This document shows, piece after piece, positions 1 through 9,670 of a DNA stretch of 64,000 nucleotides. The notes below the pieces were generated by a model that was not told where the DNA came from, did no database searches, and saw nothing but the letters and a program-made list of their open reading frames with translations. The translations under genes and the position numbers were made by a program. Numbering within the stretch: position 1 is the stretch's first letter; every line of letters starts with the position of its first letter. The DNA is from Larix kaempferi (taxonomy: Eukaryota; Streptophyta; Pinopsida; Pinales; Pinaceae), in contig BSBM01000600.1 in NCBI GenBank assembly GCA_027924585.1, forward strand, positions 16,179,001-16,243,000, given 5' to 3'.

Positions 1-104
1 TGATTTCCGGGAGATTTCACCGTTGGTTTTCGATTCCACAAGTTTCAGGTAACCCTAATTGCCTTAGCCTTTTCAATTATGTCTTTATTGGTTAGCGGCG
101 GGCC

Positions 105-384
105 CCTGAAGGCCGCGAAATTCCATGTTGGCCTTCTAACATGGAATATCGCGGGTTTCGGCTCCTTTGCCGCGATGGACATCGCGGGTTTGAGGCTGAC
201 AGTAGCGATGTTCATCGCGACTGTCAAGTTGAAAACCGTGATGTTCATCGCGAGTTCTGGAGATACAGTCGCGATGTTCATCGCGACTGTCTGGAAAATA
301 CCCGTGATGATCATCGCGGGTTTTTGTATGGAAGCCGCGATGATCATCGCGGCTTTTGGTGGAAAAGCCGCGATGGTGTTTTTT
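105..384. repeat. Left 33-bp tandem array with palindromic CpG-rich cores
   Basis: The core CGCGATGnnCATCGCG, a near-perfect 16-bp palindrome, recurs at 171, 204, 237, 270, 303 and 336, with a degenerate start at 369 and weaker units at about 138 and 105. The spacing is exactly 33 bases each time. As 33 is a multiple of three, every frame stays open as an 11-residue repeat, which creates spurious ORFs on both strands. The spacer between cores varies more than the core. A related array with the same period lies at 8188-8450. Confidence 0.9.
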
Positions 385-430
385 GAAAATTTTTCCCTGG
401 TGCTAAAAATTTCTTCTATTTTTTGGCAGG

Positions 431-1847
431 ATGTTGAGGAGACCATTGACTTCATGGCGAGAGTGGGAGATAGACGAGGATCTGATGGAGAGGATTCGGA
501 CTGATCAGGGGGTCCGGAAGGTCCTGGCGGTGAGTGGGCTCTTGAAGTTCGCTCAGATTCTGCCAATGCGTTCAGTAAGACCGTTATTGAACAAGTTGGT
601 GAGCTGGTGGGTACCTGCAGACGGTGCTTTTGTTGTTGGAGGTGAGAGGTTGGAGATCACCCTCACAGATGTTTATTTTATTACTAGGTTGCCTCGCTTA
701 GGGGAGGTGGGGGATCTTTTGCCGAGGATCCCGACAGGTGTTGACATGGAGGATCTCCTGGAGACTTTCTGTGTCCCTGGGTCTATTTTGCAGAACATCA
801 CGCTGAGTCTGAGATCTCTGCGAGAGTGGGACATGAGGGCTGTTGGGGCATGTGTGTTGCGGGTGTTGGGTGCCGCGGCCCCACTTCGTTTGTCACGGGG
901 ACAAACGATGATGGTGGATTCGGTGTTGATGGGGACTTATTTTGCATGGGCTCAGATGTTCTTAGCTGGTGTTCGGAGAGATCTGGACAAGGCTAGCCGG
1001 GAGGGGGGAGAGTTCTGTTATGCCTCCTTTCTGTGTTCTTTTTTCTTTGAGCGGGTACTGACTTTGCGACCATGGGTGCCCATTCGTGATGGTTTGGTTA
1101 GTGAGCCGCGCATGGTGCGGTGGGGGCAGATGATGCCTCGCGGAGGTGGTGGTGTCTAGGGTTTCTTCTCACAGGAGGTATATGAGCAGTGGGAGCAGAT
1201 GCCCCTGGTGATTGAGGACTATCCATACGCTGGTATGGATTATCGAGGAGATCCTGAGATGCCGCGCGCCCAGGGACAGGCCTGGGGTTTAGATGGTACG
1301 TTTTGTTCTCTACTATATCATGTGTTTGTAGATTTATTGGCTATGATTATAGTTAGATATGTATATGATGGTTTACTTGCATTGTGCAGATATTGGTCCT
1401 GTACCACCGACTGATTATGTGGCTCGCAGAGGACGGGCGATGGTGGTTGCCCCCCCTCGCGCAGCGGTACCGCCTCCACCTGGTCGAGGATTTGGGGCTC
1501 GCGGCTGAGGGGTTGGCCCTCGAGATGATGATGTTGATGGTGTCCGAGAGACACTGGGTATGATTGTAGCAGGATTCTCAGAGGATGGGTGGAGAGATCT
1601 GGATCGGGACATCGTCGAGCGATGTTTCGAGGCACCTCGTGAGTGGCGCTCGTTGTTATTGAGAGCGATAATGATGGCAGCCGAGCTGAGGGATAGGGAT
1701 CGGCGGGATCAGGCAGGGTCGGTGGAGGGCAGGATTTGTTTACGGGATGATCCAGCGGGGCCGACGGATAGGCGAGTCCGGGCTCGGCATGATCCGGCGG
1801 GACCAGCGGAGGAGGCGCCAGAGGAGCCCAGGAACCTTGATGACTAG
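431..1847 (+). pseudogene. Plant mobile domain (PMD)-like ORF, antisense to T1, one intron
   Basis: The protein looks like the plant mobile domain of the MAIN/MAIL family (formerly called aminotransferase-like). It has the typical stretch in which a basic residue pair is followed by ITLTDVYFITRLP near residues 76-88, then LR..WDMRAVGACVLRVLG. The frame runs from 431 to an in-frame TAG at 1157, continues to 1295, and can be joined across a GT-AG intron (1296-1389) to the same frame up to TAG at 1845. An in-frame TGA lies at about 1506. The C-terminal part is Arg/Asp/Pro-rich with a repeated DDPAGP-like motif. PMD ORFs are known as passengers of plant transposons. It lies opposite to the gag-pol strand of T1, beyond its RNase H. 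The start at 431 follows a possible splice acceptor (ttggcag), so the true 5' end is uncertain. Confidence 0.65.
1296..1389 (+). other. Putative intron in the PMD-like ORF
   Basis: The segment starts GTACG, ends TTGTGCAG, is T-rich and 94 bases long. Removing it joins the codon split G|AT and keeps the downstream reading frame, which otherwise runs into stops. This is sequence inference without transcript evidence. Confidence 0.6.
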
Positions 1848-2007
1848 ATGATATGTACTTGCCCCCAAATGCTGATGAGCATATGGGGAAGCACCTTTTT
1901 GTACGGCTGATGTAGTTTTTGTATATTGGGTGCTGAGGGCACCTCTGACATGTATTGACTTATACGGTGATGTATATATATATATATTTGATGTTGGTAT
2001 ATAGTCG

Positions 2008-2216
2008 TGTATGCACATGGATGCACTTGTTGTCTTTTCGTTCGCCCGTGGAGGCATGTTTGATTTTCTGTATGCCCGTGGAGGCACATGTTATGCACAT
2101 GGATGCAAAATTTTGATTTTTTGTTTATGCCCGTGGAGGCACATGTTATGCACGTGGATGCACATTTTGTTTTGGTATATGCCCGTGGAGGCACATGTTA
2201 TGCACGTGGATGCATT
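2008..2216. repeat. Minisatellite, units of about 52-55 bp
   Basis: The motif GCCCGTGGAGGCA recurs at 2044, 2074, 2129 and 2181, and each later copy is followed by a partner motif of the type ATGCACGTGGATGC. The two motifs are themselves similar, so the unit may be an older dimer. It lies between the convergent PMD ORF and the end of the RNase H ORF, in what would be the T1 3' untranslated region. The remaining sequence from 1848 to 2007 is AT-rich with a short TA run and no gene. Confidence 0.75.
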
Positions 2217-2222
2217 ATTTGT

Positions 2223-3881
2223 TTATGGTATGATGTGATTAGTGTGCCAGTCTAGAATGTTGTTGGCCATATGGTCCACTACAATATTGAGGTTCCGTGG
2301 GACGTGTGTAAATGAAATTGATTCAAACTGTCTAACCATTTGTTTAGTGCATAGGAATTTTTTGAAAAGGTAGGGATTGCGTACGTGGTAATAATTTTTG
2401 AGCTGGGAAACAAGGAGTTGTGAGTCCAGGAAAACATGAAGGTGACGTATGCTCAATTGGAGAGCTGCGGCCAAGAGACCGGTCACGGCGTCGTATTCAA
2501 CTTGGTTGTTGGTGACAGCACCTAAACACACTCCGTCGATGTGGATCAACTCATGTGAAGGGGAATATATTACCCAAGTTGCGGAGGCCAGATTGGGGGA
2601 CCAACGGCTTGCACCATCAGCGAAACCGACGTAGCAGAGTGGATCATGTGTGCGAACGGGATCAATGGAAGGGGCCGACCGGACAGAAGGGTATCCAGTG
2701 GAGATTGTATAAATGGCGGGATCAAGGCCAGGCATTTCGGTATCTGACCAAGTAAAAACATCAGTGAATTCTTGGAATAGTTTTTTGTATTCTCCAATTT
2801 GATGCTCACTGTGGGAGGCTCCTAACGTAATGGTATGAAGGTCATTAGATGGGTCAGAGATGTCGATGTGAATGACGGGAGAAATATTGGCCATGTTATT
2901 TTCCTGAGAGGCATCAGGAGCAGCAGGAGCCTCGAGAATCTCTTCATTATTGCGGAAGTTGTGAGTGGTACAGTCATTTGATGAGGTTTGGGTAGTCGAA
3001 GAGATCATATAAATGGTGTTAATCTCTCTGGATGAGGATGATACGGGAGGGAAGATCTCCTCAATTGTGGGGGGTGCCGTCTCAAGGTCCAAATTGTTCA
3101 TCTTGTAGAGAGTTGATCTGTAATTTGGGATGTCAGGACAGTGATGTGAGTAGTGGCCGTAAATACCGCATATCGCACAAGGGTGGTTGGTACGCAGTGA
3201 TTTGTCACGAGGCATGGGGTTTGAGTCGATTTTGACAACCGAGATGTTGGGGTCATCGTCAAGCATTTGCATGTGTTCCTGTAATGCAGGTAACTGTGGA
3301 CACTGATGGGTTGGATGGCCTAATTCATCACACAACGAGCATTTTGGAGGAGCACGGAATACGGGGGGAGGTTTAACTGCCTTGGGTGGGGGTACCGCAG
3401 TGTATGGTTGTGGGCCTCTGCCCCTAGTGGGCCTGATGAGAGGAGGGGGATTCGTAGATGACGAAGGAGTAGTGATACCGGGAGGTGGTTGGGTAGAAGT
3501 GACAATGGGTTGCACCGGTTGCAGGATGACATTTGGTGTTGGCGGGGGAATGGGAGGTGAAATATACCACACGAGTAATCCCAATGTTAACCCGGGGAGA
3601 CTAAGGGTAGCCATAACCGGAGCGCTTACGACACCTGAGGGAGGAAATAGAAAGGGGATTGTGTGGATGGGTGTAACACCGATGTGACTAGGGACCAATG
3701 GTGGTTTAGGGAACAAGGGTGGCTGATTGTTGGATGTTTGTGTATTGTGGGAGAGAGTACAGAGGTCAGCGATGTGGGTCTCCGGTGACGGTGGTGGAAT
3801 GGATTGGAATGTAGAAGTCATCAGCGCACGGAGTAAAGTCCAGGTCCCACTGAGGAAACAAACGATGTAGTTGCACCACAA
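2223..3881 (-). CDS. T1 second ORF: two zinc knuckles, RT start, archaeal-type RNase H (552 aa)
   Basis: This is the longest uninterrupted frame of T1. A Pro-rich N-terminal third is followed by two CCHC knuckles (C-X2-C-X4-H-X4-C at residues 181-194 and 235-248). Residues about 363-395 match the extreme N-terminus of a Ty3/gypsy RT region (EFTDVFTWSDTEMPGLDP). The sequence then passes straight into an RNase H of the archaeal/RVT_3 type at about 417-545. All four acidic residues are visible there: D in FADGAS, E in NNQVEYDAV, D in FLDSQLL and D in VVDHMAN. The RT palm with its YxDD motif is absent. The first 61 bases overlap the end of the protease frame, so expression might need a frameshift, or the overlap may reflect a mutation. 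Product role: RNA degradation of RNA-DNA hybrids plus nucleic-acid binding. Confidence 0.75.
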   Translation of the reverse strand: MWCNYIVCFLSGTWTLLRALMTSTFQSIPPPSPETHIADLCTLSHNTQTSNNQPPLFPKPPLVPSHIGVTPIHTIPFLFPPSGVVSAPVMATLSLPGLTLGLLVWYISPPIPPPTPNVILQPVQPIVTSTQPPPGITTPSSSTNPPPLIRPTRGRGPQPYTAVPPPKAVKPPPVFRAPPKCSLCDELGHPTHQCPQLPALQEHMQMLDDDPNISVVKIDSNPMPRDKSLRTNHPCAICGIYGHYSHHCPDIPNYRSTLYKMNNLDLETAPPTIEEIFPPVSSSSREINTIYMISSTTQTSSNDCTTHNFRNNEEILEAPAAPDASQENNMANISPVIHIDISDPSNDLHTITLGASHSEHQIGEYKKLFQEFTDVFTWSDTEMPGLDPAIYTISTGYPSVRSAPSIDPVRTHDPLCYVGFADGASRWSPNLASATWVIYSPSHELIHIDGVCLGAVTNNQVEYDAVTGLLAAALQLSIRHLHVFLDSQLLVSQLKNYYHVRNPYLFKKFLCTKQMVRQFESISFTHVPRNLNIVVDHMANNILDWHTNHIIP

Positions 3882-6190
3882 ATAGGTTGTTCAATCATAG
3901 GGAGAACATTTTCAGGTGCGGCGGGGGCCTTGGGATCGTAATAGGTGAGTTGGTCGACCTTGACCATGCGTCCCTCATGGGGGAACATCATGGTACGAAA
4001 AATGGATGAGGCAACAGCCCGCATGGCATACATGTAGCTGCGACCAAGTAAGAGGTTATAATCGAGTTGGGAATTGATGACCTCAATGTCAATGAGCACG
4101 GTTTTACCAGCCAGCTGGACGGGGACGTTAGCTAAGAGACCTTGGGGTTGAGCCGAACGGCCGTCGTAGGCTCGCAATGCAGTGGTGGACTGCTGGAGAG
4201 GAGGGGATCCCAAATTCTGCCAAACGAATGTAGACATGACGCATGTAGAGGCCCCTTCATCGATAATGCATCGATGGATGACAAGATTTCGAATGGAAAC
4301 GAAAACTTGGAATGCTAAAGTGGAAGGCAAGCGTGGTTCGGATTGGTCCGAATCGAATGCCATGAGTTGTGAATCATTGGGGTCAATAGCGCCAATGGCA
4401 GAGAGAAAAGTCTTCCGCTGTGAAGGATAGTTTTTTAAGACTTCTAAAGCAGACATGGCTGCAGGAGACTGGGTTAAGTCATCAACAATGTTGTAATTCG
4501 ACGTAGCACGAGCATTGGGATTATTGTTGATTCGACGAAGTGGGAAGCGAGGTGCTTTAGAAGCGCCCTCGAGTGGAGCCGGAGGTATATGTAACGTCTG
4601 ATCTGTGGGATGGACGTTAGTGTTCTTGTCGGTGGGGGGGGGTTCAGGGGTGGAGCCATATTGGTTCCGACGGGTTTGGAGGTTGGCATCTGCGGATGAC
4701 ATCATCAACAAGTGGTGAGTATCTGAATCGAACATGGGTTGATCAGAAGCGGCATAAGTGATTTGTTGTGGTGGCGCGTTACCCTGAGGGGGAGCTAACG
4801 GCTGAGTGTTCACTACGCCTTGGGTTGGAAAGGGGTTTTGCAGCACCAAAGGTTGATGTTGAGGTGGTGGAGGGTTGGGTGGTGGCTGAGGAGCTGCTTG
4901 TCCTTGACGATGGACATCGTTAGTCCAGAGTTGCCGAGCCCGCTCCAAATGTGGGCAAGCATGTGTGTAATGGCCATAGACCCCGCAAATAGAACAAGGA
5001 TGGTTTGTTCTGAGGTTATTGTTTTTGGGATGCCTGGGATTACGATCTAGATTCTGGTTGGGAGGAGCAGCGTTGTTATTTTGCGGAGGATTGGGAGGTG
5101 GAGGACCTTGATGTTGTTGTTGGTTGTTACCGCGGTTACATCCTCTTCCACGGTTTGGTTGCCCGCCCTGGTTGCGCTAGTTGTTTTGGTGCTGGGGCTG
5201 GATGTGTTGTGTGTACACTTGCCCTTGAGCAGTGGGAGGATTTTGGTTTACCACAGGTGCGGGAGCAGGTTGCAATGCATAATAAGCTGGCGGGGCTGGA
5301 GGTGGTCCAGTTACCTGCTGGGGTTGTTGGTAACCCTGAGCTATTGGAGGTGTTGGGCTAGCTATCGCAGCTTGCTGCGGGTAATACATTGGATGAGGTG
5401 CGGCTGGGGGGGCGTATGCAGGTGGTGCATGACCAAAGAACTGAGGTGGACATGAAGGTCCGTGGGTATGATGGTGATGTGCCATGGGAGCATATGAATT
5501 GGTTGCTCCAGATTGAGATGTAGCTCGCGAAAGGTCGGGACCATGGATAGGATGTGCAATGGAAAAGGGTTGGGGATGCGAGGCCATATGACCAATGATG
5601 CCATCAGTGGCATGGGATTCCCCCGGCGCATCGTGTTGGGATGACTCGCCCCGAGGGGTGTCTGGTATAATGGTATACAGATAACCTGACTGGGTGTAAA
5701 TGAGGTCAAACTGTTGGGCTTTGAGGATGGCCTCTTCTTCAGACTGGGGTCGTTTGGATGCCACATCCTTGGCAATGAGAGGGAGGAGGGATTTGAGAAA
5801 CCAATCTAAGAAGATACGGTCATCTAACTTGATTTTGCAGAGGCTTCGGCGTCGACGCCACTCATGAATGTGGTCAGTGATGTGGGTGGTTGTGTTCTGT
5901 CTGCAAGACAGTAGGATCTCAACTCCCGCATCATAGCGGACAAGTAACTGAAAGAACTGCAGGAAGGTCGAGGCAAGGGAGGTAAAGGTGGCATGGGTCC
6001 CATGGGGCTACTCGATATACCACTTAGCTGCAGAGCCAGTGAAGGTGCGCTGTAATAGACGGAGGCGGATAGAGTCATCCACTATGGATTTGGAGGAACA
6101 CCATAGATGGAAGGACATGATATGGTTCTGGGGGTCCTCACCTACCTTGCCCTCAAACTTAGGGATGTCGGAGGGGAGTTTGGTGGGCAT
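3821..6190 (-). pseudogene. T1 gag (capsid, nucleocapsid) and protease
   Basis: One frame covers 6190 to 3821 and is broken by nonsense codons at about 6008 and 5177. It opens with a retrotransposon gag domain (PKFEGKVGEDPQNHIMSFHLW, then TGSAAKWYIE), followed by a Pro/Gln/His-rich linker. A CCHC knuckle (C-X2-C-X4-H-X4-C) lies near 4955-5000 and a retropepsin near 4260-3990. The protease active-site motif reads DEGAST where D-[ST]-G is expected, so activity is doubtful. The flap and hydrophobic core (LLLGRSYM) are recognisable. The knuckle sequence closely resembles the second knuckle of the downstream ORF, which points to an internal duplication or recombination between related elements. 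Confidence 0.75.
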
Positions 6191-6685
6191 GTGAGGCCAC
6201 GGGGTCGTGTCTAATAGGATCGTTGGTTAACCTGGCTAAGTCTGGTAAGTTCAGACTCACCATGTATGGTAAGCTAGCAGATGAATGTGGCATAGTGACT
6301 GGGACATGACTAGTCATGGTTGTATGATGTAGGGGTCCAGTAGCACCTAAAGGTATGCTAGGTATTAAAGGTATGTGTCCTCCAATAGTTGTGGTCTGGT
6401 ATGGGCCAGCGCTTCCAAGTGCAACATGGGTTAGACCCGGGTTAGGAATAGTAGTAGGGATTCCTGGGATATGGGTTGTGGAAATGAGAGGGGGTGCGAC
6501 CCCTATGTTCGACGTACCCGTAATAGGAGGTGGTCCTATGTTGGGAATCCCTAAAAATGGAGTGTCCCCCATATTAGGCATACCCAGGGGGTGGTTGTTG
6601 CCATGGATGGCACCGCAGTAGAAGGGTCTATGGATGTATCACCTATGGTGCTGGTAAAAAGTGGGTCGAATTGTGTCCTAGCCAT
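6159..6685 (-). pseudogene. T1 gag N-terminal region, frameshifted
   Basis: A start at 6685 (MARTQFDPLF) gives a short Thr/Ser/Pro-rich segment that changes frame at about 6590-6610. It continues as an Ile/Pro/Gly-rich repeat region (IPNIGPPPI type) to 6159, where another frame change leads into the capsid frame at 6190. The same reading frame is open upstream to 7111, but that part is leader-like and hydrophobic and I do not think it is coding. The identity as gag rests on position and continuity. Confidence 0.5.
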
Positions 6686-8187
6686 GAGGTTGGTTGGTAA
6701 TAACTCGGTAGGGTTTTCGGATTCTGCCTCAAAATCTAATGTGAAGTGAGGCGCGTCAGAATCGGATGACTGTCTATTTGACCAACGATGTGTCGAGTCA
6801 AGGGATAAGGCTCGACGTCGGTGACGTGGAGAGCCAAGTAGACTGAACTCAGGGAGTTCTCCCTGAAGACGACGAGAGCATCTAAAATTCTCAATGGTGA
6901 GAAAAAGTTTTTTTTTGTGAAAAAATCTTCTGTGTAAAATGGTAATGTATAAAAAACTCAAAACCCTAATGCAACCAAGGGTGCAAGAAGGGGAGTGAAA
7001 ATGAAGGCTCTCAGGCCAAAAAATCAACCTAAAAAATGCACTTATTATAGCAGCTGTGCTATAATAAGTGGAGGGATGCAAAAAATGGTCAAAGTACCAA
7101 CATGCAAACAACTTCTAGAAAAAAGAGGTGCTACTAGACCAAAGGTGGATTGTATCATGCAAACACCTAACTAAAAGTATTGTGAATCAACAAACGATAT
7201 TCTCTGCAAGGTGATGAAATCCAAGTCAGACAATATTGAGTGTTGAATCAACGGCTAGATATCCCCCTACCGGGAGGGACACCGGGTAATCAATCCTAAA
7301 GAATGGCAACTAGGATACTCCGTTCATGACACATCCAGAGAAGGTAAATCTGCCATTTGGTCCTTTTACCGCAATACCCCCATACAGGGATATCCCGAGA
7401 ACTACGAATGGTAGCCTTCGGTTACTGAATGGATTTCGGTATTCCACTCAGACTTTCGGAACCATCCTCGCGACTTCAACCCTCCTAGGGGAGAGGCCTT
7501 CCGATAAACTAGTTATGACTGTGCCAACAAATACTAGGAGATTTTGGTTCCCTAATGGACAACAGCTATGTCTCAAATGTAATAACTGAGGGGTGTTATT
7601 GGAACACCTATCCCCTCAATACTACCTAGCTACAAAGTTCTTTTGATGTTCCCCAAGTGGGGTTAAAAGTGGGTTGAATTTAGGGTAAGTTTTAAGGCTT
7701 AGTTTAAATTATGTGTTTGAGTGGGTGCACGTGTGGTATTTTAAACTGAAATTGAAAAAGTAAATGCTTTGCAGAAAATATTCAAAAAACAAAGGATCTT
7801 TTGAAATAGTAAAGCAAATAATATGACTTCTTCAATAAATGGAATTTAAATGCTTTGCAAAGACTATTCAAAAAACAAAGGATATTTTGAAATAGGAAAG
7901 CAAATAATATGACTTCTTTAAGAAATAAATGGATTTCTTTTTCAAAAAATTGCTATGGGCAAAATATCAAAGAAGTAAACAGCAAAATTTTAATCTAGAT
8001 AAAATGCAAACAAATCCTTCTTTCAATTTCTGAAAATTTTTTAAAAAGACTTTTTCAAATGTGCATTCTAAATAGTAAAATTTTCCTATGGCTATAAACA
8101 ATGCTGGAATTTTAGTACTGTAAAATGTGCTATGTGGGCAGAAAATACAGTAAAAAAATAATTTTTTAAACGGATTGGCCGAATGGA
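6686..8187 (-). other. T1 5' leader (non-coding)
   Basis: This stretch lies between the primer site and gag on the minus strand. It includes a short direct duplication at about 7745-7935: two similar copies of a segment with AAACAAAGGAT and AATATGACTTCTT, about 85-90 bases apart. No convincing coding frame was seen. Confidence 0.5.
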
Positions 8188-8450
8188 AAAAATTGGCCTC
8201 GCGGGTGTTGACAGAACAGCCGCGATGGACTGCGCGGGTTTCTGTCGCACAGTCGCGATGGGCAGCGCGGGTTTCGGCCACGAATCCGCGATGGACCGCG
8301 CGGGATTTCGTCACACAGTCGCGATGTGCAACGCAGAAAATGTCCGCGAAGCCGCGATGTGCAACATGCTAATTGGCCGCGAAGCCGCGGTGAACCATGC
8401 AGAAAACTACCGCGCAGTCGCGATGAGCCGCGCGACTGTTGGGAAAAAAA
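8188..8450. repeat. Right 33-bp tandem array, related to the left array
   Basis: The motif CGCGATG recurs at 8221, 8254, 8287, 8320, 8353, 8386 (CGCGGTG) and 8419, always exactly 33 bases apart, with a partial unit at 8188. The second half of each core is less conserved than in the left array (for example CGCGATGgaCtGCGCGG). The orientation on the plus strand is the same as in the left array. It lies in the T1 leader, about 210 bases from the primer binding site. The sequence around it is much more AT-rich. Confidence 0.9.
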
Positions 8451-8658
8451 GCCACGAGGCAAAATCCGTACGCGGACGCCGAAAAATGAACCCGAAAATT
8501 GAGAATTTCGGGCTGTTAATGGCAATAAAATGGGCCAAGATCTAGAACAGCAATGGATCTGCTGTCTAGGGTGGCAGATCTATGAATTAAACTAACTAAT
8601 ACTATCAAAAACTAAGATCTAAAGCAAAAAATAAAATTTTGAGATCTAAAGATTCAAG

Positions 8659-8672
8659 CAGCGGAGTCGCCA
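8659..8672 (-). other. T1 primer binding site
   Basis: The minus strand reads TGGCGACTCCGCTG, the typical start of the internal region in several plant Ty3/gypsy elements. It lies just inside the inferred LTR end. T2 carries the related TGGTGACTCCACTG at 11870-11883. Confidence 0.65.
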
Positions 8673-8681
8673 AAAAACCAT

Positions 8682-9383
8682 TGGCTTGGTTTTGCAACTA
8701 AGCTTAGTGCAATGGGCACTTGCTAACTAGTAGCAGCAGTTTCAATATTAAGCAAAAACAATAAACTAAATCTAAATCTAAACTAAACTAGCATGTGCAT
8801 TTTTTAATTAAAAAACAAGAACAAGAAATATAAGAAATAATTTTGTATTGAAAATGGGGGCAAGCAAGTGCTTGCAATAACAATACCTCCAAGTGATGAA
8901 GATAGTTGAGAAGCTCCAAAGGTGAGTAGCTCCAAACTCCAAAGGGTCCTTTCTCCAAGGTTGCTACAATGGCCAAAAGCTCAAGGGAGATTTTGGTAGC
9001 ATGAGGATAGGAATATGGATGGATGTGAAATGAGAAGCCCCTACCACCTTTTTATAGGTTTTGGTGGTGGGGAATACCATTGTGGTTTTGTGGAAACCAA
9101 TGGTATTGACCAACATGGTTTAGGTACTTTTTCCTCCTTTTTCCTTTTTTGAATAAAATTAATATTTTTATTCCCTTTTTAATATTTTTGGGAATTTTGG
9201 ACCCTTTTTGAGGGTTTTTTTATGTTTTTTTAGGAAAAATAATCTTTTTTAGTGGGAAAAGGGGTGTATTAAGGTCTTTTGGTGACCTTTTGTTGGCTTT
9301 AGAGGCTCAGATGGTGGAAAAAGTGGACAAATGGGTCATGTGAAGAAGGAAATGAGCTAGTGAGCACTTTTTAGGTGTTAACA
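8682..9383 (-). repeat. T1 5' LTR (about 0.7 kb)
   Basis: On the minus strand the segment begins TGTTAACACC and ends close to the primer site with a CA. The partner LTR is outside the window, so neither end can be confirmed by comparison. The inner end may be a few bases off. It contains a TATA box at 9048-9056. The right end abuts the T2 gag fragment, which supports 9383 as the outer boundary. Confidence 0.55.
9048..9056 (-). promoter_or_regulatory. TATA box in the T1 LTR
   Basis: The minus strand reads TATAAAAAG about 330 bases after the LTR start and before a transcribed R/U5-like part. This is a typical pol II promoter position for an LTR. Confidence 0.5.
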
Positions 9384-9670
9384 GTCTTCACAATCGGTGG
9401 TGAGCCAAAATCGAAAATGACATGTCCCAAGGCCCCCCAAAATGATGCAGTTGGACCAAAATCAATTGTTATCAGGTCATCTCAGGGTCGAGTGTAGATC
9501 CAATCGACAGCACCAGGGTGTCCTTCTAGTGAATGATGGAAAGATGTGTCATGCGAAGGAGGTTGGTCCACCAACAATGGACCCATAGGATCAGTGATGG
9601 GTGGATTTATAGGAGGAGAAAATTCCCCCCCCTGATTCAGTGGTAGGAATCCCTTCTTCATGCGATCCAT
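9384..9670 (-). pseudogene. T2 gag N-terminal fragment
   Basis: The frame starts at 9670 with MDRMKKGF and is Pro/Asp-rich. After one TGA (about 9482) it continues with a Phe/Gly-rich stretch up to the T1 boundary. Only about 95 codons remain. The call as gag rests on position downstream of LTR, primer site and leader, since the fragment is too short for a domain match. Confidence 0.4.

Larger units (their letters stand above)
1..9383 (-). mobile_element. T1: Ty3/gypsy-type LTR element lacking RT core and integrase, left end outside window
   Basis: Read on the minus strand, the order is: LTR (about 9383 to 8682), primer binding site, leader with a 33-bp repeat array, gag, zinc knuckle, protease, then a second ORF with two more zinc knuckles, an RT start and an archaeal-type RNase H. 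After that come a minisatellite, an antisense plant-mobile-domain ORF and a second 33-bp array. The 3' LTR is not in the window. There is no RT catalytic core and no integrase, so the element would depend on another for mobilisation. An antisense extra ORF and tandem repeats near the 3' end are known in Tat-lineage Ty3/gypsy elements; that placement is inference. Its right end interrupts the gag start of T2. Confidence 0.75.

Noticed and set aside
45-566. Long open frames on both strands over the left array
   Set aside because: They arise because the 33-bp period keeps all frames open. They show only 11-residue repeats and no domain.
2449-3687. Several plus-strand ORFs opposite to T1 pol
   Set aside because: They are shadows of the 552-residue minus-strand ORF, with no domains of their own.
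105-8450. The 33-bp arrays look superficially like a CRISPR array
   Set aside because: Spacers are not unique sequences of CRISPR type, the conserved part is a short palindrome, and the context is a plant retrotransposon without cas genes.
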